The notes: generated by a model from the letters alone, not told the origin. 13,104 bases of DNA from Roseburia sp. (GCA_003483745.1 DMYD01000027.1:1-13104), one strand, 5' to 3'; counted from the first letter of the stretch, positions 1 through 7,434 are shown. A program made the numbers and translations.

Positions 1-292
1 GGTTCATCTCAAAACTGGGGGCGCGGGTGCGAATTTTTGATATTTGCACGAATGGAAATATGCTTAAAATCCTAATGTGCTGTATCATTGATATGTCAGG
101 CTAATGACTTGTCTGAAGTTTCATCTGCTATGTTGCATTACATTAATCATTTCGTAAATTACCAGACTAATAATGCAGATTATTATTCCAAGTATGTATG
201 GTTAAGAACATAGGTATAACAGATTGCGTCGAGATTTTTCGACATTTTTGAAATGAACGCCACCAAAATTTACGCACCCCCAAGGTTGTAAA
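1..292. other. Non-coding stretch, unassigned
   Basis: No supported gene is present. A plus-strand frame open from the window edge stops at about 114 and could be the tail of a gene outside the window, but its translation is not recognisable. The first 40 bases and the reverse complement of about 257-297 share a G-run followed by GTGCG and an A/T run. This could be worn terminal inverted repeats of a small mobile element, but the match is too imperfect to call. The interior is AT-rich without a clear promoter. Confidence 0.3.
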
Positions 293-610
293 ATGAGTTC
301 CCCGGCGAAGGGTGGTTCACAACTTAGTGCCTGGCAAATCGCATCAAGCCGGGACTCGTTTTGTGACTTTGGGAGAAAATTAGGCAATCTTAGTCTGCCT
401 GTCCGTAACACAGTGTTGTGCTGCCACGGACGGCAGCACAAGTCTTAATGCCCCTGGACGGGGCGTTTAAGACGCACACGTCACTCCGCCACAACCTATA
501 TCAGGCAGCCTTAGATTGACTTATTTTCGGACAACGGAAACAAAACAGTCCAGGCTTGATGCAATTTGCCAATCGTAACCCCCAGAACCACCCTACACAG
601 GGAATCTCAT
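293..610. repeat. Long palindromic repeat element, copy A
   Basis: This is a 318-bp imperfect palindrome. ATGAG at 293-297 faces its complement near 606-610. GGGTGGTTC (310-318) pairs with 585-593. 333-350 pairs with 553-570 with one mismatch. 386-401 pairs with 502-517 with two mismatches. The centre folds into two smaller hairpins: 418-439 (arms GTGCTGCC/GGCAGCAC) and 442-473 (arms GTCTTAA/TTAAGAC plus GCCCC/GGGGC). Positions 409-574 match 12939-13104 in reverse orientation, so this is a dispersed repeat and not a one-off. It sits downstream of the minus-strand operon. It could be a MITE-like element, a REP-type palindrome or a structured RNA; no ORF is credible inside it. Confidence 0.8.
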
Positions 611-646
611 GTCACCCACAAACCATCATTTGTTTGGTAACTCATA

Positions 647-1300
647 TTAGTAGTTCAGCAGGAAATCCGCAAACCGTGTATAGTAATCTTTCTGCTCGGA
701 ACGGCTGAACACGCCAAAATAGCATGTTCCGTCATAAATACCGTATTTTTTGATCCATGCGTTGTCAGTAAGCTCGATCGCACATGGGTAAGATTCGGAT
801 TCACCATCATCTGTGGAATAGATCAGATGATCTTTATACTTTTCTAATACATCATCGGAAATATAGGTGCGCAGATCTAGGCAGGCACCTTCGTTTGCAT
901 AATCTAAAAAGGTATCCCCTGTTCCCAAAAACAGATCCTGTCCACCGGCTCCGACCATTGTGGAGAGCACCATATAATCTTCATAACTGGAAGCGGAAGC
1001 TGCATCTGAACTTTCCGGAAACTGAAGGTTTGCTGAAACGTCGATGGGCTGCTGTTTTTTATCATAGCCGGCAGTATCTGAAAATTCGTCAAAAGCAGCA
1101 TCGGCATTTTCGCTGGTCGTTTGTACATTGATCATAATTACACTTAAGATCGGTTTGCGGTAAGAAACAAAATGATAGGTAAGCCCGATCACGATTCCAC
1201 CGATCACGATCACTGATAAAATGTGCAGTCTGTAATAGTCCCAGATGTACTGGACTTTTGCTTTGCTTGAGAGTGCCTTAAAATCTGTCTTTTTTTCCAT
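647..1300 (-). CDS. Membrane-anchored protein with solute-binding-like domain
   Basis: 217 aa from the preferred start. A short cytoplasmic N-terminus is followed by one membrane segment (about residues 25-47) and then an extracytoplasmic domain. The stretch at about 108-148 (TMVGAGGQDLFLG, then FLDYANEGACLDL) resembles the segment of family-1 extracellular solute-binding proteins that reads as a target residue pair followed by F..YA..G...DL. That resemblance is my inference; the family is otherwise unrecognised. An ATG four codons upstream (1312) exists, but ATGAGG there is better read as the ribosome site, with GAGG six bases before the ATG at 1300. It is the second gene after the TetR regulator on the same strand, with a 150-bp gap, so its role may be linked to the regulated exporter. 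No transporter permease or ATPase lies beside it. Alternative: a lipoprotein-like sensor or accessory protein. Confidence 0.75.
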   Translation of the reverse strand: MEKKTDFKALSSKAKVQYIWDYYRLHILSVIVIGGIVIGLTYHFVSYRKPILSVIMINVQTTSENADAAFDEFSDTAGYDKKQQPIDVSANLQFPESSDAASASSYEDYMVLSTMVGAGGQDLFLGTGDTFLDYANEGACLDLRTYISDDVLEKYKDHLIYSTDDGESESYPCAIELTDNAWIKKYGIYDGTCYFGVFSRSEQKDYYTRFADFLLNY

Positions 1301-1345
1301 GGTAATCCTCATTTCTAACAGTCTTATCGTGATTTCACATCACAT

Positions 1346-1375
1346 AATGAGGCACTGGTACATATTGACCTCATT
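1346..1375. repeat. Inverted repeat between the regulator and membrane-protein genes
   Basis: AATGAGG (1346-1352) and CCTCATT (1369-1375) are perfect 7-bp arms around a 16-nt loop. No U-run follows on either strand, so it does not look like a terminator. It may be an operator or an mRNA hairpin upstream of the 217-aa gene. No promoter could be fixed with confidence in this gap. Confidence 0.3.
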
Positions 1376-1450
1376 TCACTAGAATAACATACATGAAAAA
1401 ATGAAAAAAGTACCAATTCGTGAAGTTTTTCTAAAATATTGCAGACGTGA

Positions 1451-2029
1451 TCAGCTAGTCATTGTCTCTAAGCATCCAAGGATTTTTGAAATATCAGTGA
1501 CGATCTGATCATCAGAAAAGTGCTGCGGGTGATGTACAAAAGCCAGAATTGTCTGAAATATGCCGCCGGAGAGGAAGGAAGCAAGCAGTTCCGGGCTGAC
1601 AGAGAAGGTTATGCCATTTTTTTCATATTCTTTTAAATTTAGAAAAATATCCGTATAAATTTCTTCTGAAAAAATATTAAGCAGGGCAGAAGCCATGTTG
1701 CTTTTTAAAACATTCTGGATCAAAGTATCATGTTCCTGAAAAAATTGTAATGTTTTCTGTGTAAGATAAAGGTTATGTGCATAAATACTGTCACTTTCTG
1801 GATCGGCAATCTGCTGAATGAAACGGTCACGCTCCTGTCTTATAAAAAAAGAAAAGAAGTCGTACTTGTCTGCAAAATGTTTATAAAAGGTTGCACGCCG
1901 GATCATTGCTTCATCACAGAGTTCGTTGACCGTCAGGTCATCAAAACGTTTCTTTTCCAAAATTGTTACAAAGGCATCACAGAGAGCCTTATAGGTTTTT
2001 CTGATTCTTAAATCTGTCTTTTCTTCCAT
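1451..2029 (-). CDS. TetR/AcrR family transcriptional regulator
   Basis: 192 aa from the preferred start, the usual size for TetR. The N-terminal DNA-binding domain covers about residues 10-55, with the helix-turn-helix seen as LTVNELCDEAMIRRATFYKHF (about 32-52); the ATFYKHF motif is typical of TetR recognition helices. The C-terminal all-helical part should bind a ligand and dimerise; the ligand cannot be read from sequence. An in-frame ATG at 2041 is probably part of the ribosome site: ATGGAG puts GGAG six bases before the ATG at 2029. The gene is divergent from the MMPL exporter, the classical arrangement for a repressor controlling the neighbouring efflux genes and itself. Candidate operators lie in the shared upstream region. 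Confidence 0.9.
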   Translation of the reverse strand: MEEKTDLRIRKTYKALCDAFVTILEKKRFDDLTVNELCDEAMIRRATFYKHFADKYDFFSFFIRQERDRFIQQIADPESDSIYAHNLYLTQKTLQFFQEHDTLIQNVLKSNMASALLNIFSEEIYTDIFLNLKEYEKNGITFSVSPELLASFLSGGIFQTILAFVHHPQHFSDDQIVTDISKILGCLETMTS

Positions 2030-2155
2030 AGTGATCTCCATTTCTTATCCATATGAATCATATTTTGAAAAGGATTACACAAAAATATGTGACAAAGTCG
2101 ATTTTATATTGCTATAAAGAGACATACCACATAGTTATGTTAAATAATTACCAAA

Positions 2156-2176
2156 ACAACATTAAATGTACGTTGT
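2156..2176. promoter_or_regulatory. Possible second TetR operator
   Basis: ACAAC (2156-2160) and GTTGT (2172-2176) form an inverted repeat with 11 nt between. The same GTTGT/ACAAC half-sites occur in the stronger candidate at 2213-2240 but in the opposite order. Position is suitable for autorepression of the divergent regulator gene. The arms are short, so chance is possible. Confidence 0.3.
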
Positions 2177-2212
2177 AGTATGATTCTTTTTATTATATTA
2201 TACGAAAAAATG

Positions 2213-2240
2213 AACGGTTGTCAATTAAAAAACAACTGTT
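2213..2240. promoter_or_regulatory. Candidate TetR operator in the exporter promoter
   Basis: Arms AACGGTTGT (2213-2221) and ACAACTGTT (2232-2240) are inverted repeats with one mismatch around a 10-nt AT-rich spacer. They cover the -35 box and reach the -10 box of the exporter promoter, so binding here would block RNA polymerase. The link to the adjacent TetR protein is inferred from position and symmetry. Confidence 0.6.
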
Positions 2241-2245
2241 ATTAT
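2218..2245 (+). promoter_or_regulatory. Sigma-A promoter of the exporter operon
   Basis: TTGTCA (2218-2223), 16-nt spacer, TATTAT (2240-2245). An overlapping TATACT at 2243-2248 would give a 19-nt spacer. It drives the MMPL gene and probably the secreted heptad-repeat gene. The leader is about 65 nt long. Confidence 0.6.
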
Positions 2246-2316
2246 ACTGACAGACAGCAGATAACAATGGCAAAACAAAAATGATGTAGGGATGTCAGAG
2301 AATAAGGAGGAAACAT

Positions 2317-4365
2317 GTGGAAAAGTTTTATAATGTAGTAATTCGTTGCAGAAAATTGATTCTTGTTGTGTTTGTGATAGCGGCGGTTATCCTGGCGTTT
2401 GCAAAAGAGTTTGTGTCAGTCAATTATGATATGAATTCCTATCTGCCGGAAGATTCGCCGTCTACGGTCGCACTGGATGTCATGAATGATGAATTTGACG
2501 GAGGTATTCCAAATGCCAGGGTGCTGATCTATGATGTCACAATTCCGGAAGCACTTAATTACAAAGAAAAGCTAAAGGAAATTGACGGAGTAACAGATGT
2601 TACATGGCTGGATGATTCGTTGGATTTAAAACAGCCGGTCGAAACTTTAGATCAGGATGCGGTTGAAATTTATTATAAAGATAAAAATGCATTATTTTCT
2701 GTCACGATCGATGAAGATAAAACCATATCAGCAGTTTCTGATATAAGAACATTGATCGGTGATGATAATGCAATGACCGGTTCGGCGGTCAGCACGGCAC
2801 AGGCGACAGAGAGTACGACATCCGAGATACAAAAGATCACAGTGGTTGGTGTATTGTTTGTATTTTTCGTACTTATGCTGACAACAAGTTCATGGGTAGA
2901 ACCAGTTGTGGTTATGATAGGACTTGGGATAGCGATTATTTTAAATGCAGGTTCAAACCTGATATTTGGTGAAATCTCATTTGTGACAAATGCGGCAGGA
3001 AATATTTTGCAGCTTGCAGTATCGTTAGATTATTCCGTATTCCTGATTCACAGATTTGAAGAATGCCGAAAAGAAAAAGATGCGGAAGCTGCGATGAATG
3101 ATGCACTGTGTAAGTCAACTTCGTCCATCTTGTCGAGTGGACTGACGACGGTAATCGGATTCCTGGCATTGGCGCTGATGCGTTTTCAGATCGGACCGGA
3201 TCTTGGACTTGCGCTTGCAAAAGGAATTGCGATCAGCCTGATCACAGTATTTATATTTATGCCGGGACTTATTTTAGCAAGCTATAAATGGATGGATAAA
3301 ACACACCACCGTTCCTTTTTGCCATCTTTCCATAAATTTGGAGGCTTTATCTGCAAAATTATGATACCGTGTGTCTGCATTTTTGTCATACTGATCGCAC
3401 CGGCATACTTATCGAGCAATCATAATGATTATTACTATGGTTCTTCACATATTTTTGGATCAGCGACACAGCTTGGAAAAGACACAGAAGCGATCGAGGA
3501 TGTTTTTGGAAAGAGTGATACCTATGTGCTGCTAATTCCAAGAGGAGATACTGCAAAAGAGACAGAGCTTTCCAATGCCCTAAAGGAGATTCCACAGGTA
3601 GATGATATTATTTCCTTTGTAGATCTTGCAGGAGCACAGGTGCCATATGAGTATCTGGATGAAGATACGTTAAGCAGACTCGAATCGGAACATTACAGCA
3701 GGATGGTGTTATCCGTGGATGTGGATTATGAGGGATCAGAGACATTTGATCTGGTAAAAACGCTTCGCGATACGGCTTCAAAATATTATCCGGATGAATA
3801 TTATCTCGCCGGTCAGGGTGTGAGCACCTACGATCTGATGGATACGGTTACAGCGGATATGGAAAAGGTAAATCTGGTTGCGATCGGAGCGGTTTTTGTA
3901 GTACTGCTGTTTAGTTTAAGATCACTGTCGTTGTCTGTGATTTTAGTACTTGTGATTGAAACAGCAGTATGGGTAAATCTTTCTATACCTTATTATATGG
4001 GAAAGACGGTGTTCTATATCGCATATCTGATCATCAGCTCTGTACAGCTTGGTGCAACCGTCGATTATGCGATCCTGCTTACGTCACGTTTCCGCGAAAA
4101 CAGGGAAAATATGGCGGGAAAAGAAGCGATAGTTGAGACCATATCAAATGTAACAGCATCCATACTGACATCAGGAACAGTTCTCACGATCGTTGGATTT
4201 CTGCTTGGAATCATTTCCACACATGGACTGCTCTCACAGCTTGGATATCTGCTTGGAAGAGGAACGATCTGTTCATTGTTTTTTGTATTTTTAGCATTGC
4301 CGGGCTGCCTGTATTTAGAGGACTGCCTGATGAAAAAAATTGGAAAAAAACGCAAAATCAAGTAG
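2317..4365 (+). CDS. MMPL/RND-family membrane transporter
   Basis: 682 aa with two homologous halves, as in MMPL proteins. TM1 is about residues 13-30, followed by a first extracytoplasmic loop (about 31-172) and a membrane block (about 173-322). TM7 is about 343-363, then a second loop (about 364-518) and a last membrane block (about 519-668). Both halves carry the Asp-Tyr pair of the RND proton relay: LDYSVFLIHRF (D238-Y239) and VDYAILLTSRF (D583-Y584). The family exports lipids or other hydrophobic compounds using proton motive force; the substrate here is unknown. The start is GTG at 2317, six bases after AGGAGG. An ATG two bases upstream (2315) is out of frame and meets a stop after seven codons. 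The secreted heptad-repeat gene follows 74 bp later, probably co-transcribed as a partner. Likely repressed by the divergent TetR protein. Confidence 0.9.
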   Translation: MEKFYNVVIRCRKLILVVFVIAAVILAFAKEFVSVNYDMNSYLPEDSPSTVALDVMNDEFDGGIPNARVLIYDVTIPEALNYKEKLKEIDGVTDVTWLDDSLDLKQPVETLDQDAVEIYYKDKNALFSVTIDEDKTISAVSDIRTLIGDDNAMTGSAVSTAQATESTTSEIQKITVVGVLFVFFVLMLTTSSWVEPVVVMIGLGIAIILNAGSNLIFGEISFVTNAAGNILQLAVSLDYSVFLIHRFEECRKEKDAEAAMNDALCKSTSSILSSGLTTVIGFLALALMRFQIGPDLGLALAKGIAISLITVFIFMPGLILASYKWMDKTHHRSFLPSFHKFGGFICKIMIPCVCIFVILIAPAYLSSNHNDYYYGSSHIFGSATQLGKDTEAIEDVFGKSDTYVLLIPRGDTAKETELSNALKEIPQVDDIISFVDLAGAQVPYEYLDEDTLSRLESEHYSRMVLSVDVDYEGSETFDLVKTLRDTASKYYPDEYYLAGQGVSTYDLMDTVTADMEKVNLVAIGAVFVVLLFSLRSLSLSVILVLVIETAVWVNLSIPYYMGKTVFYIAYLIISSVQLGATVDYAILLTSRFRENRENMAGKEAIVETISNVTASILTSGTVLTIVGFLLGIISTHGLLSQLGYLLGRGTICSLFFVFLALPGCLYLEDCLMKKIGKKRKIK

Positions 4366-4439
4366 TTTGCCTGTTTATATCAGGTTATTTACAAATGATG
4401 AAACTGTTAAAAATCCAGTAGGAAAAAAAGGAGATTCTT

Positions 4440-6848
4440 ATGAATAGAAATAGAGCAAAAAGAACGGGAAATATAAAAAAAGCAACAGCATTTACTCTGT
4501 CTGCAGCTATGCTTCTTGGCAGTACAGGTGTAACAGCATTTGCAGCAGACAGTGCAAAAAAAGAAGAAGTTGTATATGCAAATCTGGATGAAGCGGGAGA
4601 TGTTACCGGAGTATATGTGGTCAACAGCGTACAGGGATCAGATATCACAGATTATGGAAAATATACCAGTGTGAAAAATCTGACAACAGAAGATAAGATC
4701 AATGTGGATGGTGATAGGATCACGATTCATACGGATGCAGACAAAGTTTACTATCAGGGAGATCTGGATACGAAAGAGATTCCATGGAATATAGCAATTA
4801 CCTACAAGCTGGATGGAAAAGAATATAAAGCCGAAGAACTTGCAGGAAAAAGCGGAAGTCTGGAAATAAATATAAGTATCACACAGAATAAAAATTGTGA
4901 TGAATCTTTCTGGAGTGGTTATGCCCTTCAGGGAACGCTGACACTCGATGCAACAAAATGCAAAAATATTGTAGCAGATCAGGCAACGATCGCCAATGTT
5001 GGTTCGGATAAACAGCTTTCTTATATTATTTTGCCGGGAAAAGGTGCAGATCTGACCGTAAAAGCAGATGCGATGGATTTTGAAATGGATGCGATCAGTA
5101 TCAATGGTGTGAAACTGAACATGGATATGGATGTGGATGACAGTGAATTGACAGATCCGGTAAAAGAGATTCAGGATGCAATTACGGAATTAAATGACGG
5201 GGCAGCAGATTTAAACGATGGAGCATCAGATCTGAACGATGGAGCATCTGAATTAGATGATGGAGCAGCCGACCTGAAAGATGGGGCAGACAAGTTAAAT
5301 GATGGAGCAAGTGCACTGAACGATGGCGTTTCAAGTTTAAAGACGGGAGTTGACACGTTAGGCACCGGAGCTGGTGAATTAAAAACCGGTGCATCTGCAC
5401 TTGCAAGTGGAGCAGCCGACGCTTATGACGGGACGGTAAAAGTAAATGATGGTGCAAAACAGGTGGATGGAGGCATGGCCAGCCTCAACAAGGGAATTAA
5501 AGATGTGGAAAGTGCATTGACACAGCTTGATAAGCAGTCTCAGAATCTGACCGATGGTTCAGCGGAAGTGAAAAAAGCACTATCACAGATAAAAAAAGGA
5601 TTGGATGGTGTTTCCATGAATACAGAGGAATTGCAGAAATTGGCAGATTCTTCCACGCAGATCCAGGGTGGAATTGATGCACTGGTTGGCGGATTGAACT
5701 CACTGGATGAAGCAATTACGGCATATCAACAATCACTTGAGGCAGCAGGCGCAACAGATATGGCACAGAAAAATACACAGGCAGTTGCGGCACTGCAGAT
5801 TACAGATACGCAGCGTGCATTATATGAAGCATATGTTTCAGGCGGTGAGGCAGCACTCACATCAAAACTCGGTGAGCTTGCATCTAATGGGGATGCGGAA
5901 GCTGTGATGCTGTATCAGTGTGCTGCAACGGGAAATACAGAAGTGATCAGCAATTATGTGACGATGGCAGGAAAACTGATCAATCTGGAAAGTCTGTTGA
6001 ATGCAGACGCATCGTATATCAGTGGAAGTGATGCGCTGATCGCCGGAATCGATGGAAGTCTGGATAGCACAAATGGAGAACTGATGAAAGGGGCTCTTAC
6101 ATTACAGAGCAATTATGCTGATTTTAATACGGCAATTTCAGGGCTGGTAACGACACTTTCAGATCTCTCCGGCAATCTGACTACAATGAAAAAAGGAATT
6201 GATACACTTGTTGCTAATTACAATACGTTAGATACCGGAATCAGTGATTATACCGGTGCAGTAAAAAAGATCACGAAAGGGTATTCAGGAATTACCGGTG
6301 GAGCAAAAGATCTTGCAGATGGCACAGCTTCTTTATATAAAGGAACGCAGGAACTTGTAAAAGGAAGCGAGAGTTTAAAGACTGGGGCTGGAACATTAAA
6401 AACCGGAACAGAGAGTTTATTAAATGGTGCATTGTCTTTACAGGAAGGAACAGGAAAATTATCAGACAGTACCCTGACGTTGAAAAATGGAACAAATTCC
6501 CTGGCAGAAGGTGCAGCCGCATTAAAAGACGGAACAGAGAGTATGAAAGATGGAACTAAAAAACTGTCAGATGGAACCAAAGATATGCTTGACGGAACAG
6601 ATGAGTTTTCTTCTGAGACATCAGATCTTGATACGAAGATTTCGGATAAGATTTCAGACACGATCGATGAAATGACAGGAAAAGATGTAGAGACGGTTTC
6701 TTTCGTATCAGACAAAAATACGAATATTGAATCAGTATTGTTTGTCATTAAAACACCGGCAATCCAGAAAGAGGAAGCAAAGGAAGAAACTGTAACGGAA
6801 GAGAAAAAAGAAACATTCTGGGAAAAACTGCTTGGAATATTCCGCTAA
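4440..6848 (+). CDS. Secreted heptad-repeat protein (YhgE/Pip-like xxxLxxG repeats)
   Basis: 802 aa. The signal peptide covers about residues 1-36 (basic start, hydrophobic core, cleavage near AFA-AD). A beta-rich N-terminal domain covers about 45-235. Next is a first block of xxxLxxG heptads (about 246-345, repeating L-N-D-G-A-x-D/E), a central helical region (about 350-600) and a second heptad block (about 601-733). The C-terminus is acidic with an amphipathic tail FWEKLLGIFR. No membrane helix is visible after the signal, unlike full YhgE/Pip proteins, which carry a C-terminal membrane domain. Such repeats form long coiled or amphipathic helices. Together with the upstream MMPL gene this suggests a periplasm-like or cell-surface partner that extends the transporter through the wall; that role is inferred. 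The start has AAGGAG seven bases upstream. A terminator follows at once. Confidence 0.8.
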   Translation: MNRNRAKRTGNIKKATAFTLSAAMLLGSTGVTAFAADSAKKEEVVYANLDEAGDVTGVYVVNSVQGSDITDYGKYTSVKNLTTEDKINVDGDRITIHTDADKVYYQGDLDTKEIPWNIAITYKLDGKEYKAEELAGKSGSLEINISITQNKNCDESFWSGYALQGTLTLDATKCKNIVADQATIANVGSDKQLSYIILPGKGADLTVKADAMDFEMDAISINGVKLNMDMDVDDSELTDPVKEIQDAITELNDGAADLNDGASDLNDGASELDDGAADLKDGADKLNDGASALNDGVSSLKTGVDTLGTGAGELKTGASALASGAADAYDGTVKVNDGAKQVDGGMASLNKGIKDVESALTQLDKQSQNLTDGSAEVKKALSQIKKGLDGVSMNTEELQKLADSSTQIQGGIDALVGGLNSLDEAITAYQQSLEAAGATDMAQKNTQAVAALQITDTQRALYEAYVSGGEAALTSKLGELASNGDAEAVMLYQCAATGNTEVISNYVTMAGKLINLESLLNADASYISGSDALIAGIDGSLDSTNGELMKGALTLQSNYADFNTAISGLVTTLSDLSGNLTTMKKGIDTLVANYNTLDTGISDYTGAVKKITKGYSGITGGAKDLADGTASLYKGTQELVKGSESLKTGAGTLKTGTESLLNGALSLQEGTGKLSDSTLTLKNGTNSLAEGAAALKDGTESMKDGTKKLSDGTKDMLDGTDEFSSETSDLDTKISDKISDTIDEMTGKDVETVSFVSDKNTNIESVLFVIKTPAIQKEEAKEETVTEEKKETFWEKLLGIFR
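5184..5345 (+). repeat. 21-bp tandem repeats encoding heptads
   Basis: About seven imperfect 21-bp units follow one another, each encoding a heptad such as LNDGAAD, LNDGASD, LDDGAAD, LKDGADK. The third positions vary (GAT/GAC, GGA/GGG, TTA/CTG), so the copies are old enough to have drifted while the peptide was kept. In-frame gain or loss of units is possible. Confidence 0.75.
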
Positions 6849-6852
6849 ATGC

Positions 6853-6884
6853 AAAAAACGGGCTTTATCAGAAGCCCGTTTTTT
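6853..6884 (+). terminator. Rho-independent terminator of the exporter operon
   Basis: CGGGCTT (6859-6865) pairs with AAGCCCG (6872-6878) around a 6-nt loop, followed by six T. The A-run before the stem makes it usable on the minus strand too. It lies 5 nt after the stop codon of the heptad-repeat gene. Confidence 0.9.
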
Positions 6885-6927
6885 ATATCTTTGCAACAAA
6901 AAAGCGGATGCAATCCCCCGCCTCATA

Positions 6928-6977
6928 ACAGGTACTAAAAAACTGAGTTCCATTGGAAACTCAGTTTTAGTACCTGT
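6928..6977 (-). terminator. Terminator of the tRNA unit
   Basis: Read on the minus strand, CTGAGTTTCC pairs with GGAACTCAG (one bulged base) around a 3-nt loop and is followed by six T. The hairpin is nested in a wider 9-bp inverted repeat (ACAGGTACT at 6928-6936 with AGTACCTGT at 6969-6977). The near symmetry means it may also stop plus-strand transcripts that read through the terminator at 6853-6884. Confidence 0.8.
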
Positions 6978-6984
6978 AACAGAG

Positions 6985-7055
6985 AGCGGGTGATGGGAAT
7001 CGAACCCACGTATCCAGCTTGGAAGGCTGGTGTTCTACCATTGAACTACACCCGC
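6985..7055 (-). tRNA. tRNA-Gly (anticodon TCC)
   Basis: 71 nt. The acceptor arm GCGGGTG pairs with CACCCGC, the discriminator is T, and the anticodon arm is CCAGC/GCTGG with loop CTTCCAA, giving anticodon TCC, which reads GGA and GGG and, by wobble, other Gly codons. The T-loop TTCGATT is normal. The CCA end is not encoded, so it must be added by tRNA nucleotidyltransferase. It is the second tRNA of a two-gene unit. Confidence 0.95.
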
Positions 7056-7080
7056 ATAAGATGTATGAAATTGAATACTG

Positions 7081-7108
7081 TCGAGCAGAAACTGTTATTT
7101 CTGCTCGA
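7081..7108 (-). repeat. Hairpin in the spacer between the two tRNAs
   Basis: TCGAGCAGAAA and TTTCTGCTCGA are perfect 11-bp arms around a 6-nt loop. The hairpin lies directly after the 3' end of tRNA-Phe in the shared transcript. No U-run follows, so termination is unlikely. A role in processing of the precursor is possible but inferred. Confidence 0.6.
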
Positions 7109-7109
7109 A

Positions 7110-7182
<73 letters not shown>

Positions 7183-7199
7183 GTCTCACAACAAAACTT

Positions 7200-7228
7200 A
7201 TTTTAAAGGAAAATGGCTTTGCTGTCAA
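7200..7228 (-). promoter_or_regulatory. Promoter of the tRNA unit
   Basis: On the minus strand, TTGACA (7228-7223), exactly 17 nt spacer, TAAAAT (7205-7200). It is a near-consensus sigma-A promoter, as expected for highly expressed stable RNAs. Confidence 0.9.
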
Positions 7229-7434
7229 GCAGAAAATGCAAATTTTTTTAATAATATGAATTTTCGCAATAATTAGGAAAACATAGACGGGTCATTTTAG
7301 AGCAAGCATATGCCACATTGCCAGCGCAGCGCACAAAAATATTTTTTGACCTTGCTGTCGAGAGATTATGTTATACGGTAACGCATGTCAGTACATTTGT
7401 ATATCATGCGTATAGCAGGATAGCAGGACGGAAG

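Noticed and set aside
202..441. Minus-strand open frame of 79 codons
   Set aside because: It runs through the palindromic repeat, has no ribosome site and its translation resembles nothing; it is a product of the repeat sequence.
293..610. CRISPR array or tandem repeat
   Set aside because: The structure is a single palindrome with nested hairpins; there are no regularly spaced direct repeats or spacers.
6248..6748. Minus-strand open frame of 166 codons
   Set aside because: It is antisense to the second heptad block; the repeat pattern of the real gene keeps the opposite frame open.
6898..6921. Second terminator on the minus strand (ATCCGC then T-run)
   Set aside because: The stem needs a three-base bulge, and the hairpin at 6928-6977 already serves as terminator.
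7379..7417. Hairpin with ACGCATG/CATGCGT arms downstream of the debranching enzyme
   Set aside because: The loop is long and no T-run follows on the minus strand, so it cannot be called a terminator.
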